Assembly (NCBI GenBank): GCA_902531455.1
Contig: CACAEM010000001.1
Location: 1 to 40,640 of the forward strand
Origin: an uncultured Pelagibacteraceae bacterium
GTDB taxonomy: Bacteria > Pseudomonadota > Alphaproteobacteria > Pelagibacterales > Pelagibacteraceae
Reading direction: 5' to 3'
DNA length: 40,640 nucleotides
Numbering within the stretch: the first letter of the stretch is position 1; each line of letters opens with the position of its first letter. The translations under genes were made by a program, and so were the position numbers. Below are positions 33,108 through 40,310 of this stretch, piece by piece. The notes below the pieces were generated by a model. The model did no database searches and had not been told where the DNA came from. It was given only the letters and a program-made list of their open reading frames with translations.

Positions 33108-34037
33108 ATGAAAAAAATATTTATAGTTTTAATCGCTTTAGTTTTTTATTCTACATCAGTAGTTGCTGTTGAAAAATTTAAGTTCAAATATAACTTACAT
33201 GAAAATTTACCAAAGAAATGGGTTACTGAATTCAAAAACATAATGAATATTGTGCAAGAAGTTATGCCTATAAATGAGAACACTAACGATTGGGTTAAGA
33301 ATAATATGAAATTAACGAACATAAAACAGGGCTATAATATGGATATCTATGCATGGAAAAGCACAAAAAATCCTTTTCCGGAAAAGCGTGCTAATATGAA
33401 GTACTCAGGTATTGAAGGATGTAATTCACCTGAACCATGGATGCAACTAGATATATTTCCACAAGATTATACAAGTTCAATTAATAAAATTCGTACTTAT
33501 ACTGTTATTGTTCATGAGTATTTTCATGTTTATCAAATCGCACTTTCTCATAGAAATAGGTGTTTGTCTGAAAACAGTGCAAAATGGTTGGTCGAGGGAG
33601 GAGCTAAAGTTTTAGAAGAGATCTATTCAAGGCAATATTATAAAAAAGACCTTTTAAAGAGCGACATTCAAGAGAGAAAAAGATGGAGTATCAAAAAGGT
33701 TACTAAAGAACCTTATTTATATGAAAAACATAAGACATCACCACAAAAAAATGGATTTGATAGCAATTATGCTGGCTCTGCATTCATAGTACTGGCATTA
33801 GTTAACGAATTAAAAAAAAATAATATTTCTGAAGAAAAAGCATTTGAGTTAGTTTTTAGAGAATTCTGGATACAAAGGGCTAAACAACCCTCAGGCTGGA
33901 ATTGGCAAACTACTTTTAAAAATACTTTTGGTATGACTTTGGATGAATTTTACGAAAAATTAAGTAAATACAAAAGAAAAGATCTAAAAAAAATACTCCC
34001 AAGCAAGACATTAATGATACAGGATATTTTTAGTTAA
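33108..34037 (+). CDS. secreted gluzincin-like metallopeptidase, paralogue 4
   Basis: A 309-residue paralogue starting at ATG 33108, chosen because it gives the same MKKIF signal-peptide start as its relatives; a TTG seven codons earlier lies inside the upstream gene and is unlikely. The signal peptide ends near VVAV (about 20). The zinc site is HEYFHVYQ (His136, Glu137, His140) with Glu163 in KWLVEGGA. It has a cysteine-bearing loop (IEGCNSPEPWMQL) before the active site and another Cys in HRNRCLSEN. FGMTLDEFYEKLSKYK and the tail ILPSKTLMIQDIFS are present, with one residue of the tail changed. It is separated from paralogue 3 by the two alpha/beta hydrolase genes. Confidence 0.75.
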   Translation: MKKIFIVLIALVFYSTSVVAVEKFKFKYNLHENLPKKWVTEFKNIMNIVQEVMPINENTNDWVKNNMKLTNIKQGYNMDIYAWKSTKNPFPEKRANMKYSGIEGCNSPEPWMQLDIFPQDYTSSINKIRTYTVIVHEYFHVYQIALSHRNRCLSENSAKWLVEGGAKVLEEIYSRQYYKKDLLKSDIQERKRWSIKKVTKEPYLYEKHKTSPQKNGFDSNYAGSAFIVLALVNELKKNNISEEKAFELVFREFWIQRAKQPSGWNWQTTFKNTFGMTLDEFYEKLSKYKRKDLKKILPSKTLMIQDIFS

Positions 34038-34051
34038 TCCTTAACTGATCT

Positions 34052-34252
34052 TCAGAAAAGAAGGTCATTAACTGAGTAAATAATAAGTCCTAAAATTATA
34101 AGAAAAAATACCACAAATGCGATTTGATCACTAATTTTTTTTGTGACTTTAGTTTCGCCTTTTTTAAATTTTCTTATTTGAAATATTCCAAACCTCATTA
34201 CAGCTAAGCCACCTAAAACGAGAGCTACAGCAATAATAAATCCACTTAGCAT
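34052..34252 (-). CDS. small two-helix membrane protein
   Basis: A 66-residue protein with two membrane segments (about 3-20 and 45-62) joined by a basic loop (FQIRKFKKGETKVTKK). The layout recalls HIG1-like or small respiratory-associated proteins, but no clear family signature is visible. Its ATG is two bases after the stop of the repaired PPOX-family frame, so the two form an operon. Confidence 0.55.
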   Translation of the reverse strand: MLSGFIIAVALVLGGLAVMRFGIFQIRKFKKGETKVTKKISDQIAFVVFFLIILGLIIYSVNDLLF

Positions 34253-34254
34253 TT

Positions 34255-34861
34255 TTATGGAACTAGCCAGTTTTGTTTATTATTTGAAATATCAAATCTT
34301 GCTCTTCTATGGCCTTTTGCTGCAAGATAAAGCCACTCTATACTTTCAATATTACATTGAATTACAGTAAAGTTTTTATAACCTTCCTCACTTTTTTTTC
34401 ATAGTAAAGCCTGATTTTTCAATGTCTTCACTTAAACCTGAGCTTGGTGCATCCATTTCTGTTCCAGGACCATTATCTACCAGATAGCATTTACGACTTA
34501 CATGAGCTGTTTTTGACCATGATTGTTCTGTGATTTCATTGTCATGATTGACAACACATTTCACTTTTACTCTAAGTTGAATCTTTTCTTCTTTGTCATA
34601 GAATATGAGCGCTGCATTGCTGTTTTTTTTTAATTTTGGAATTTTATCTGATCTAATATCACTATGAAATTGAATTAGATTGTTAGATTGATCTGATTTT
34701 CTAAGAACTACTATTCTTCCATCAAATTCTGATTGATCTCCACAAACAAATACTGGAATTCGAAATGGTGATGATCTATTAGTAACCGCATCATCAAGCA
34801 TTGACCATATTTTTTTCTTTATTTCAGAAAAGTCCTCATAGTATGGGACGGTATTTGACAT
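34255..34861 (-). pseudogene. FMN-binding PPOX-family protein, broken by a one-base shift in an A8 run
   Basis: Read alone, the first frame (34388-34861) gives 157 residues ending at GFTMKKK. It carries an FMN-binding split-barrel pattern (SSPFRIPVFVCG, GRIVVLRKSDQSNNL, FHSDIRSDKIPKL). The expected C-terminus of the Alr4036-like/pyridoxamine 5'-phosphate oxidase family is present in another frame just downstream: FTVIQCNIESIEWLYLAAKG then HRRARFD, ending at a TAA at 34255-34257. The frames are joined at an eight-A run on the coding strand (8 T at 34392-34399), and one A fewer would restore about 201 residues, the usual size. It could be a sequencing error, a true frameshift, or slippage. It precedes a small membrane protein gene by two bases. 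Confidence 0.75.
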
Positions 34862-34865
34862 TGGA

Positions 34866-35741
34866 TTATTTCTTTTTTTTAAGTCTAGCGATCAGACTAG
34901 AACTATCCCAACGATTGCCACCCATTTTTTGAACATCAGCATAATACTCATCAACAATTTCAGTAATTGGGACAGGTGAACCATTTCTTTTTGCTTCTTC
35001 AATCACAATTTTTAAATCTTTTCTCATCCAGTCAACTGCAAAACCATAATCAAATTTATCTTCAACCATAGTTTTATATCTATTTTCCATTTGCCAAGAT
35101 TGAGCAGCTCCTTTAGAAATTGTTTCCATTACTTTATCAATATCTAAACCAGCATTTATACCAAAGTTAATAGCCTCAGATAATCCTTGAACAACTCCTG
35201 CTATACACATTTGGTTCATCATTTTCGTAAGTTGACCGCTTCCTGATGGACCAATTAATTTTACTTTTTTGCTATAGCAATCAATTACTGGTTCTGCTTT
35301 TTTAAACGCTTCATCATCACCACCTACCATCACAGTCAATATTCCACCCTCTGCACCAGATTGACCTCCAGAAATTGGGGCATCTAAAAATGCAAACCCT
35401 TTTTCTTTTGCCTTATTATAAAGTTCTCTTGATACTTCCGCTGATACTGTTGAATTATCTACATAGATCGAACCTTTTTTAGCACTATGATATAAACCAT
35501 TTTCACCCAAAGTTACTTGTTTCAAATCTTCGTCATTACCTACACAAGTAAAAATAAAATCAGCACCTTCTGTAGCTTCCTTTGGCGTTGAAGCCATTTT
35601 ACCTTTATATTCAGAAATCCATTTTTCAGCTTTGGCAGTTGTTCTATTAAAAACAGTTACATTATGCCCAGCTTTTGATATATATCCAGCCATCGGATAA
35701 CCCATTACCCCGAGACCTATGAAAGCAACATTACAAGTCAT
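34866..35741 (-). CDS. 3-hydroxyisobutyrate dehydrogenase-family NAD(P)-dependent oxidoreductase
   Basis: A 291-residue beta-hydroxyacid dehydrogenase. The nucleotide-binding motif GLGVMGYPMAGYISKAGH starts at residue 9, the substrate signature DAPISGGQSGAEGG is at 120-132, and the catalytic Lys173 is in GSGQLTKMMNQ. Family members reduce or oxidise 3-hydroxyisobutyrate, tartronate semialdehyde (GarR/GlxR) or related succinic semialdehydes; the NADP or NAD preference and substrate cannot be settled. The Asn31-Arg32 after the second strand (VFNRT) favours NADP. It lies four bases upstream of the PPOX-family gene, and is divergent from the MFS gene with an 11-base gap. Confidence 0.9.
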   Translation of the reverse strand: MTCNVAFIGLGVMGYPMAGYISKAGHNVTVFNRTTAKAEKWISEYKGKMASTPKEATEGADFIFTCVGNDEDLKQVTLGENGLYHSAKKGSIYVDNSTVSAEVSRELYNKAKEKGFAFLDAPISGGQSGAEGGILTVMVGGDDEAFKKAEPVIDCYSKKVKLIGPSGSGQLTKMMNQMCIAGVVQGLSEAINFGINAGLDIDKVMETISKGAAQSWQMENRYKTMVEDKFDYGFAVDWMRKDLKIVIEEAKRNGSPVPITEIVDEYYADVQKMGGNRWDSSSLIARLKKKK

Positions 35742-35752
35742 AAATTATTTAT

Positions 35753-36961
35753 ATGTTTAAAAGTTTAAGTTTAAAAGCAATTATTTTTGGTTTTATTTTT
35801 ACATTTTTTTCGTGTTTTGGACAGAGTTTTTTTATAGGACTGTTTAATTCTAGCATAAGAGAAACACTTTCTATAACACATGGACAATTTGGCACGATTT
35901 ATGCATCTGCAACTCTATTAAGCAGTCTACTTTTAATATGGATTGGAAAAAAAATTGATGATGTAAATGTATTAAAATTTGCAATCTTTGTTACTTTACT
36001 TTTGTCATTTTCGTCTTTTTTCTTTTCCAAAATATCATCTGTAGCTTTTTTATTCATCGCTATTTTTTTAATGAGATTTTCTGGGCAAGGATTAATGTCT
36101 CATACAGCCTCAACTACAATTTCAAGATATTTTACAAAATCGAGAGGTAAAGCATTAAGTATTATATGGTTTGGTTTATCCTCTGCTGAATTTATCATGC
36201 CAGTCTTAATTGTTTATCTTTTAACTTTGTTCATTTGGCAAGATCTATGGATAGCCTTTTCTTTATTAGTTTTGATTTGTTTACCACTAGCATCATACTT
36301 CTTGGTCAAAGATGTGAAATTAGATTCTAGAGAAAGTAATCAAAATGAAAATTTAAAAGATGAAAACATCAAAAACTGGAAAAGAATCGAAGTTCTTGGT
36401 GATTATAGATTTTATATTGTTACATTAAATATGTTGGCAATGCCATGGATAGCTACAGGAGTATTTGTCTATCAATCATTTGTCACAAACTCTAAAGGGT
36501 GGGGTGAGTATACAATCGCACAATCTTTTATGTCTTACTCAATTTTCTCAGTAATTACTTTAATTGTTGCTGGTTATTTAGTTGATAAGTTTACAAGTCG
36601 AAAATTACTAATTTATATGAATATTCCATTATTATTAGGAACTGTAGTGATAATGTACTTTGATGCCCCGCAGTCTGCTTTTTTATTTCTTGGATTAGTA
36701 GGAATATCTAATGGTCTTGCTAATTTATTAGGATCATCAACATGGGCAGAAATTTATGGGGTAAAATATATTGGATCAATTAAAGCATTAACAACTGCTC
36801 TAATGGTATTTGCTACTGCTTTTGGCACTGCATTATTTGGTATTTTTATAGACGTTGGATTTTCAATTGAAAAAATTGCATTAATAGCAGCAATTGCAAT
36901 TTTGTGCTCCATTGCCTTGCTTTTTACTATTAGAAAAAAACTAAATCCAGTATACCTCTAA
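35753..36961 (+). CDS. MFS transporter
   Basis: A 402-residue major facilitator superfamily transporter with about 12 membrane segments in two halves, the two separated by a charged cytoplasmic loop (about 190-215). Visible MFS signs are GLFNSSIRETLSITHGQFG after the first helix, WIGKKIDDVNV (the loop 2-3 motif-A-like GxxxDD) and GYLVDKFTSRKLL in the second half. The ISRYFTKSRGKALSIIWFG stretch recalls monocarboxylate/oxalate-formate type members. It is divergent from the dehydrogenase gene. The substrate is unknown; a small organic acid is possible. Confidence 0.83.
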   Translation: MFKSLSLKAIIFGFIFTFFSCFGQSFFIGLFNSSIRETLSITHGQFGTIYASATLLSSLLLIWIGKKIDDVNVLKFAIFVTLLLSFSSFFFSKISSVAFLFIAIFLMRFSGQGLMSHTASTTISRYFTKSRGKALSIIWFGLSSAEFIMPVLIVYLLTLFIWQDLWIAFSLLVLICLPLASYFLVKDVKLDSRESNQNENLKDENIKNWKRIEVLGDYRFYIVTLNMLAMPWIATGVFVYQSFVTNSKGWGEYTIAQSFMSYSIFSVITLIVAGYLVDKFTSRKLLIYMNIPLLLGTVVIMYFDAPQSAFLFLGLVGISNGLANLLGSSTWAEIYGVKYIGSIKALTTALMVFATAFGTALFGIFIDVGFSIEKIALIAAIAILCSIALLFTIRKKLNPVYL

Positions 36962-37003
36962 TACTGCTTGATTTTTTATAATTCGAGGTGTATTTAACCG
37001 TCC

Positions 37004-37522
37004 ATGGCAAGAGTTACAGTTGAAGATTGTATTGATAAAGTTGATAGTCCTTATGAATTAGTATTGGTTGCAAAGGAGAGAGCAACGCAACTTAATTCAG
37101 GATTAGAGCCAACTTTAGAGAGAGATAACGATAAAAACACAGTAATTGCACTTAGAGAAATTGCTGAAGAAACAATTAAAGTTCCGGATTTAACAGATGC
37201 TGCAGTTTACAAATTAAGAAAACATGTTGAACAAGTTGACGACATTTCAGAGGACGAAGATGATATTGGAGATGATTTTGAGAATCTTTACAAAGGTGAG
37301 ATTTCAAAAAGTGGCGTACCAATACTTCCGTCCAAAAGAGCGAGAAAAATTCCAGAAAAAATTCAAGTATCAAAAGATGACTTAGCAGAATTGCAAAATA
37401 CAGCAGAACAATCTACCTCTGATCCCATTGAAGATACACAAGAGGAAGAAACTGATGTTTCATTAGACGAAATGAAGGATCAAGAAGAGACAGTTTCAGA
37501 CGAAACAGAAAATCAAGAATAA
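37004..37522 (+). CDS. rpoZ: DNA-directed RNA polymerase omega subunit with long acidic tail
   Basis: A 172-residue omega subunit. The conserved core [27 protein letters not shown] followed by [13 protein letters not shown] is the family signature (seen as [19 protein letters not shown] and [10 protein letters not shown]) and ends near residue 60. Omega helps assemble RNA polymerase by binding beta'. The remaining 110 or so residues are strongly acidic and low-complexity ([13 protein letters not shown], then [13 protein letters not shown]) with a short basic patch (KRARKIPEK, about 108-117). The usual length is 90-135, so the tail is an expansion. The gene is 42 bases downstream of the MFS gene and convergent with the CoA-transferase gene, two bases away. 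Confidence 0.88.
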   Translation: MARVTVEDCIDKVDSPYELVLVAKERATQLNSGLEPTLERDNDKNTVIALREIAEETIKVPDLTDAAVYKLRKHVEQVDDISEDEDDIGDDFENLYKGEISKSGVPILPSKRARKIPEKIQVSKDDLAELQNTAEQSTSDPIEDTQEEETDVSLDEMKDQEETVSDETENQE

Positions 37523-37523
37523 A

Positions 37524-38666
37524 TTAACTAAATTCCTTAATTATTTTTTCTCTGTGCTCATCTAAATCAGGGATATCACCTCTTGTTTTCTCGTCTTTAT
37601 AAGTAGACATTTTAATTGGGTTACCTGCAGATTTAAATTCACCAATAATTTTATGATATGATTTTACAATCATATTTCTCTCTTTAATTTGTGGGTTTTC
37701 TACTGCTTGTTTTATATTAAAAATTGGCCCACAGGGAATTTTTAATTCTTCCATTTCTTTCACCCATTCATTTGTAGATTTTGAACTTAATTTTTTTTCA
37801 AAAATATCTTTTAATTGATCCATGTTTTCACAACGTAATGAATTAGAATTAAACCTTTCATCATTTGTAGTTTCTGGAATTTTTAATACGTCACAAAGTT
37901 TTGCAAAAAGTTTATCATTTCCTGCAGCAATAATTATATAACTATCCTTTGTTTTAAAAGCCTCAAAGGGAGCAATAGACGGATGTCTTGAACCCATTGG
38001 CTCTGGAATTTCATTTTTGGAGAGATACCTTGCAATAGCATTTTCTAAAATTGCTATTTGGCAATCTAGCATTGAAACATCTATAAAAGCTCCTTTTCCA
38101 GTTTTTTGTCTGTCGTATAAAGCTGCATTAATTCCAATTGCTGTAAATAGACCAGCTGTTATGTCTCCAATAGAAGTTCCAACTCTTGTGGGTTCAGAAT
38201 TAGGGTGACCAGTAACACTCATTAACCCTCCCATACCCTGAACTACCATATCGTAAGCTGGCAGTTCTTTTAATGGACCAGTTTGCCCAAAACCCGAGGC
38301 AGATGCATATATTAATTTAGGATATTTTTTACTCACATCTTTCCAACCAAAACCCCATTTGTCTAATGTGCCAGGCTTAAAATTTTCCACTAAAATATCT
38401 GCTTTACATAAAATTTTATCAAAAATTTTTTTGTCATCTTCATTTTTCAAGTTTAAAGCTATACTTTCTTTACCTCTATTGAGTGACATGAAGTATGCAG
38501 AATAATCTTTTACAAAAGGTCCAAATTTCCTAGAGTCGTCTCCTATTTCAGGTGCTTCAATCTTTATAACTCTTGCACCCAAATCTGAGAGTATCATTGT
38601 ACAATAAGGTCCTACTAAAACCCTTGTTAAATCAACAACTAATAAATTTTTTAATGGTCCATCCAT
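37524..38666 (-). CDS. CoA-transferase family III (CaiB/BaiF)
   Basis: A 380-residue family III CoA-transferase, cytosolic, moving CoA between organic acids. The N-terminal LVVDLTRVLVGPYCTMILSDLGARVIKIE, seen as LTRVLVGPYCTMILSDLGAR, is a classic opening, and SLNRGKESIALNLK follows. ASASGFGQTGPLKELPAYD and the nucleophile Asp168 in GTSIGDITAG are intact; LTRV and DMVVQGMGGLMSVTG fit succinyl-CoA or formyl-CoA type members. It reads leftward with its start divergent to a TRAP operon 88 bases away. It could activate the acid imported by that TRAP system, which is inference. Confidence 0.92.
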   Translation of the reverse strand: MDGPLKNLLVVDLTRVLVGPYCTMILSDLGARVIKIEAPEIGDDSRKFGPFVKDYSAYFMSLNRGKESIALNLKNEDDKKIFDKILCKADILVENFKPGTLDKWGFGWKDVSKKYPKLIYASASGFGQTGPLKELPAYDMVVQGMGGLMSVTGHPNSEPTRVGTSIGDITAGLFTAIGINAALYDRQKTGKGAFIDVSMLDCQIAILENAIARYLSKNEIPEPMGSRHPSIAPFEAFKTKDSYIIIAAGNDKLFAKLCDVLKIPETTNDERFNSNSLRCENMDQLKDIFEKKLSSKSTNEWVKEMEELKIPCGPIFNIKQAVENPQIKERNMIVKSYHKIIGEFKSAGNPIKMSTYKDEKTRGDIPDLDEHREKIIKEFS

Positions 38667-38692
38667 AATAAAATATATGACATTTCCTTATA

Positions 38693-38722
38693 TTGACTCT
38701 TACTAATAAGTTCAATTTAATA
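38693..38722 (+). promoter_or_regulatory. possible sigma-70-type promoter for the second TRAP operon
   Basis: TTGACT at 38693-38698 followed after 18 bases by TTAATA at 38717-38722, in the divergent gap before dctP at 38755. The -35 is good, the -10 moderate, and the local A+T content is high, so chance cannot be excluded. Confidence 0.4.
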
Positions 38723-38754
38723 TGTTTATTAAATTAATTTAAAGAGGGGAAAAC

Positions 38755-39765
38755 ATGTTAAAAAAAATAAGTTTTTATTTCACAACATTATTTTTAGCTT
38801 TCTCATTAATTGGATCAGCCTATGCAGTGACACTAAAAGCAAGTCACCAGTGGCCAGGTACTCCAAGAGCCGATGGCTCTTTTGATCCAAGACATGAAAT
38901 GGTTCAAATAATTGCTGATGAAGTTAAAAAAGCAGGTGTAGATTTGGATATCAGAATTTATCCTGCGAAATCACTTTATAAACCAAAAGAACAATGGAAA
39001 CCAATGACTACTGGTCAATTAGATATTTCTGCATTTCCATTGGCATATGCATCGAAATTTCATCCAGAATTTGATGCAACACTAATGCCAGGAACAGTTA
39101 AAAATCACGATCATGCCTTAAGATTTAATAAAGGTCCGATGATGACAGAGATTAAGAGAATAATTAATGATGCTGGTGTCGTTGTCTTATCTGATGCTTG
39201 GCTTGGTGGTGGATTTGCATCAAAATCTAAATGTATCAAAAATCCATCTGATGCTAAAGGACAAGTAATGAGAGCAGCTGGTAAAGCATTTAACCAAATG
39301 TTAGAGGCAGCGGGGGCTGGTATTCAAAGTATGCCTTCATCAGAAATTTATACTGGATTACAAACAGGAGTTTTGACTGGTGCAAACACTAGTTCAGGAA
39401 GTTTTGTAAGTTACAAAATATATGAACAAGTAAGTTGTGCAACACCTCCAGGAAAATTTGGATTATGGTTTATGTACGAGCCAATTTTGATGTCAAAAAT
39501 GAGTTTTGATAAATTAAATTCAAAACAACAAAATGCCTTGATGGAAGCAGGTAAAGTTGCTGAGAAATATATGACTGCGCAAGTTGAAAATTTAGATAAA
39601 AAATTTGAAGATTCATATAAAGCAGCAGGAGTTAAGTTAGTATATATGGATGCAAACGATCATGCTGCTTGGGTTGAGATTGCAAAACAATCTTCTCACA
39701 AAGCATTTGCTGAAAAAGTTCCAGGTGGCGATAAGCTGATGGAAATGGCTTTGGCAGTTAAATAA
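38755..39765 (+). CDS. dctP: TRAP transporter substrate-binding protein (second system)
   Basis: A 336-residue DctP-family binding protein, with a signal peptide ending near SAYA (about residue 24), then VTLKASHQWPGTPRADGSFDPRHEMVQ, visible as LKASHQWPGTPRADGSFD. Diagnostic parts are KEQWKPMTTGQLDISAFPLAY, KGQVMRAAGKAFNQMLEAAG and SSEIYTGLQTGVLTGANTSSG. A strong Shine-Dalgarno sequence (AGAGGGG) precedes the ATG. It is not closely similar to the dctP at 5058, so it probably binds a different ligand. A terminator hairpin follows, then dctQ and dctM. Confidence 0.92.
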   Translation: MLKKISFYFTTLFLAFSLIGSAYAVTLKASHQWPGTPRADGSFDPRHEMVQIIADEVKKAGVDLDIRIYPAKSLYKPKEQWKPMTTGQLDISAFPLAYASKFHPEFDATLMPGTVKNHDHALRFNKGPMMTEIKRIINDAGVVVLSDAWLGGGFASKSKCIKNPSDAKGQVMRAAGKAFNQMLEAAGAGIQSMPSSEIYTGLQTGVLTGANTSSGSFVSYKIYEQVSCATPPGKFGLWFMYEPILMSKMSFDKLNSKQQNALMEAGKVAEKYMTAQVENLDKKFEDSYKAAGVKLVYMDANDHAAWVEIAKQSSHKAFAEKVPGGDKLMEMALAVK

Positions 39766-39780
39766 AAAACATATATAAAG

Positions 39781-39815
39781 AACCCCTATTTGAAATTTAA
39801 ATAGGGGTTTTTTTT
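39781..39815 (+). terminator. terminator hairpin between dctP and dctQ that includes the dctQ ribosome binding site
   Basis: A perfect 11-bp stem (39781-39791 with 39799-39809) and a T run at 39808-39815, directly adjoining the dctQ ATG at 39816. The only Shine-Dalgarno-like sequence of dctQ, AGGGG at 39803-39807, is inside the right arm, eight bases before the ATG. Folding would both promote termination after dctP and mask dctQ translation. Confidence 0.85.
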
Positions 39816-40310
39816 ATGAAAGAAAAATATTTAAAATTTTGTAATTTATCTTCAAAGGCTTGTGGTGCTTTTGCGGTCCTTGCATTAATCTTATCAATAT
39901 TGGTGATTGTTGAGCTTGTTTTTGAAAGATATTTTTTTCAAAGAGCAATCACATGGCAAACAGAGCTAGTTACTATGTTGTTAGTTGCTTCAACTTTTAT
40001 TGGTAGTGCTTATGTTTTAAGTGAAAAAGCGCATGTTAGTATGGAATGGATTTATGATTTTTTATCAAAAAAAAATATTCTAAGACTTAAAATATTTACA
40101 TCATTAATAAGCTTATTGTTTTTTTTAATTTTATTCTATTTTGGATTTTTAATGGTTGAGGAAGCTTTTACCAAAAATTATTCAACAGGGACAGTTTGGG
40201 ATCCACCTCTATGGATACCTTACTCTTCAATGATGGTTGGTGCAGCTTTAATGATACTTCAATATATTGCTGAAATTATAAAACTTTTTGACGAAGAGAG
40301 TAAAAATTAA
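39816..40310 (+). CDS. dctQ: TRAP transporter small permease subunit (second system)
   Basis: A 164-residue DctQ-family protein with four membrane segments. The conserved LVFERYFFQRAITWQTELVTMLLVAS, here in parts VFERYFFQRAITWQTE and LVTMLLVASTFIGSAY, carries the VFxRYF signature and the following acidic helix; AHVSMEWIYDFLS is also typical. The start ATG directly follows the terminator T run, with its ribosome site in the hairpin. It overlaps dctM by one base (TAATG). Confidence 0.88.
   Translation: MKEKYLKFCNLSSKACGAFAVLALILSILVIVELVFERYFFQRAITWQTELVTMLLVASTFIGSAYVLSEKAHVSMEWIYDFLSKKNILRLKIFTSLISLLFFLILFYFGFLMVEEAFTKNYSTGTVWDPPLWIPYSSMMVGAALMILQYIAEIIKLFDEESKN

Noticed and set aside
28668..34037. 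Repeats considered as CRISPR or mobile-element repeats
   Set aside because: Repeats are in-frame parts of paralogous genes, unevenly spaced and long; no short regular repeats, transposase or terminal inverted repeats are present.
34041..34075. Possible terminator after the last gluzincin paralogue
   Set aside because: GATCTTC/GAAGGTC gives only a seven-pair stem with a wobble and no T run.
38667..38754. Riboswitch in the gap before the second dctP
   Set aside because: Too short and AT-rich, with no conserved aptamer-like stems; only a promoter-like pair of hexamers is seen.
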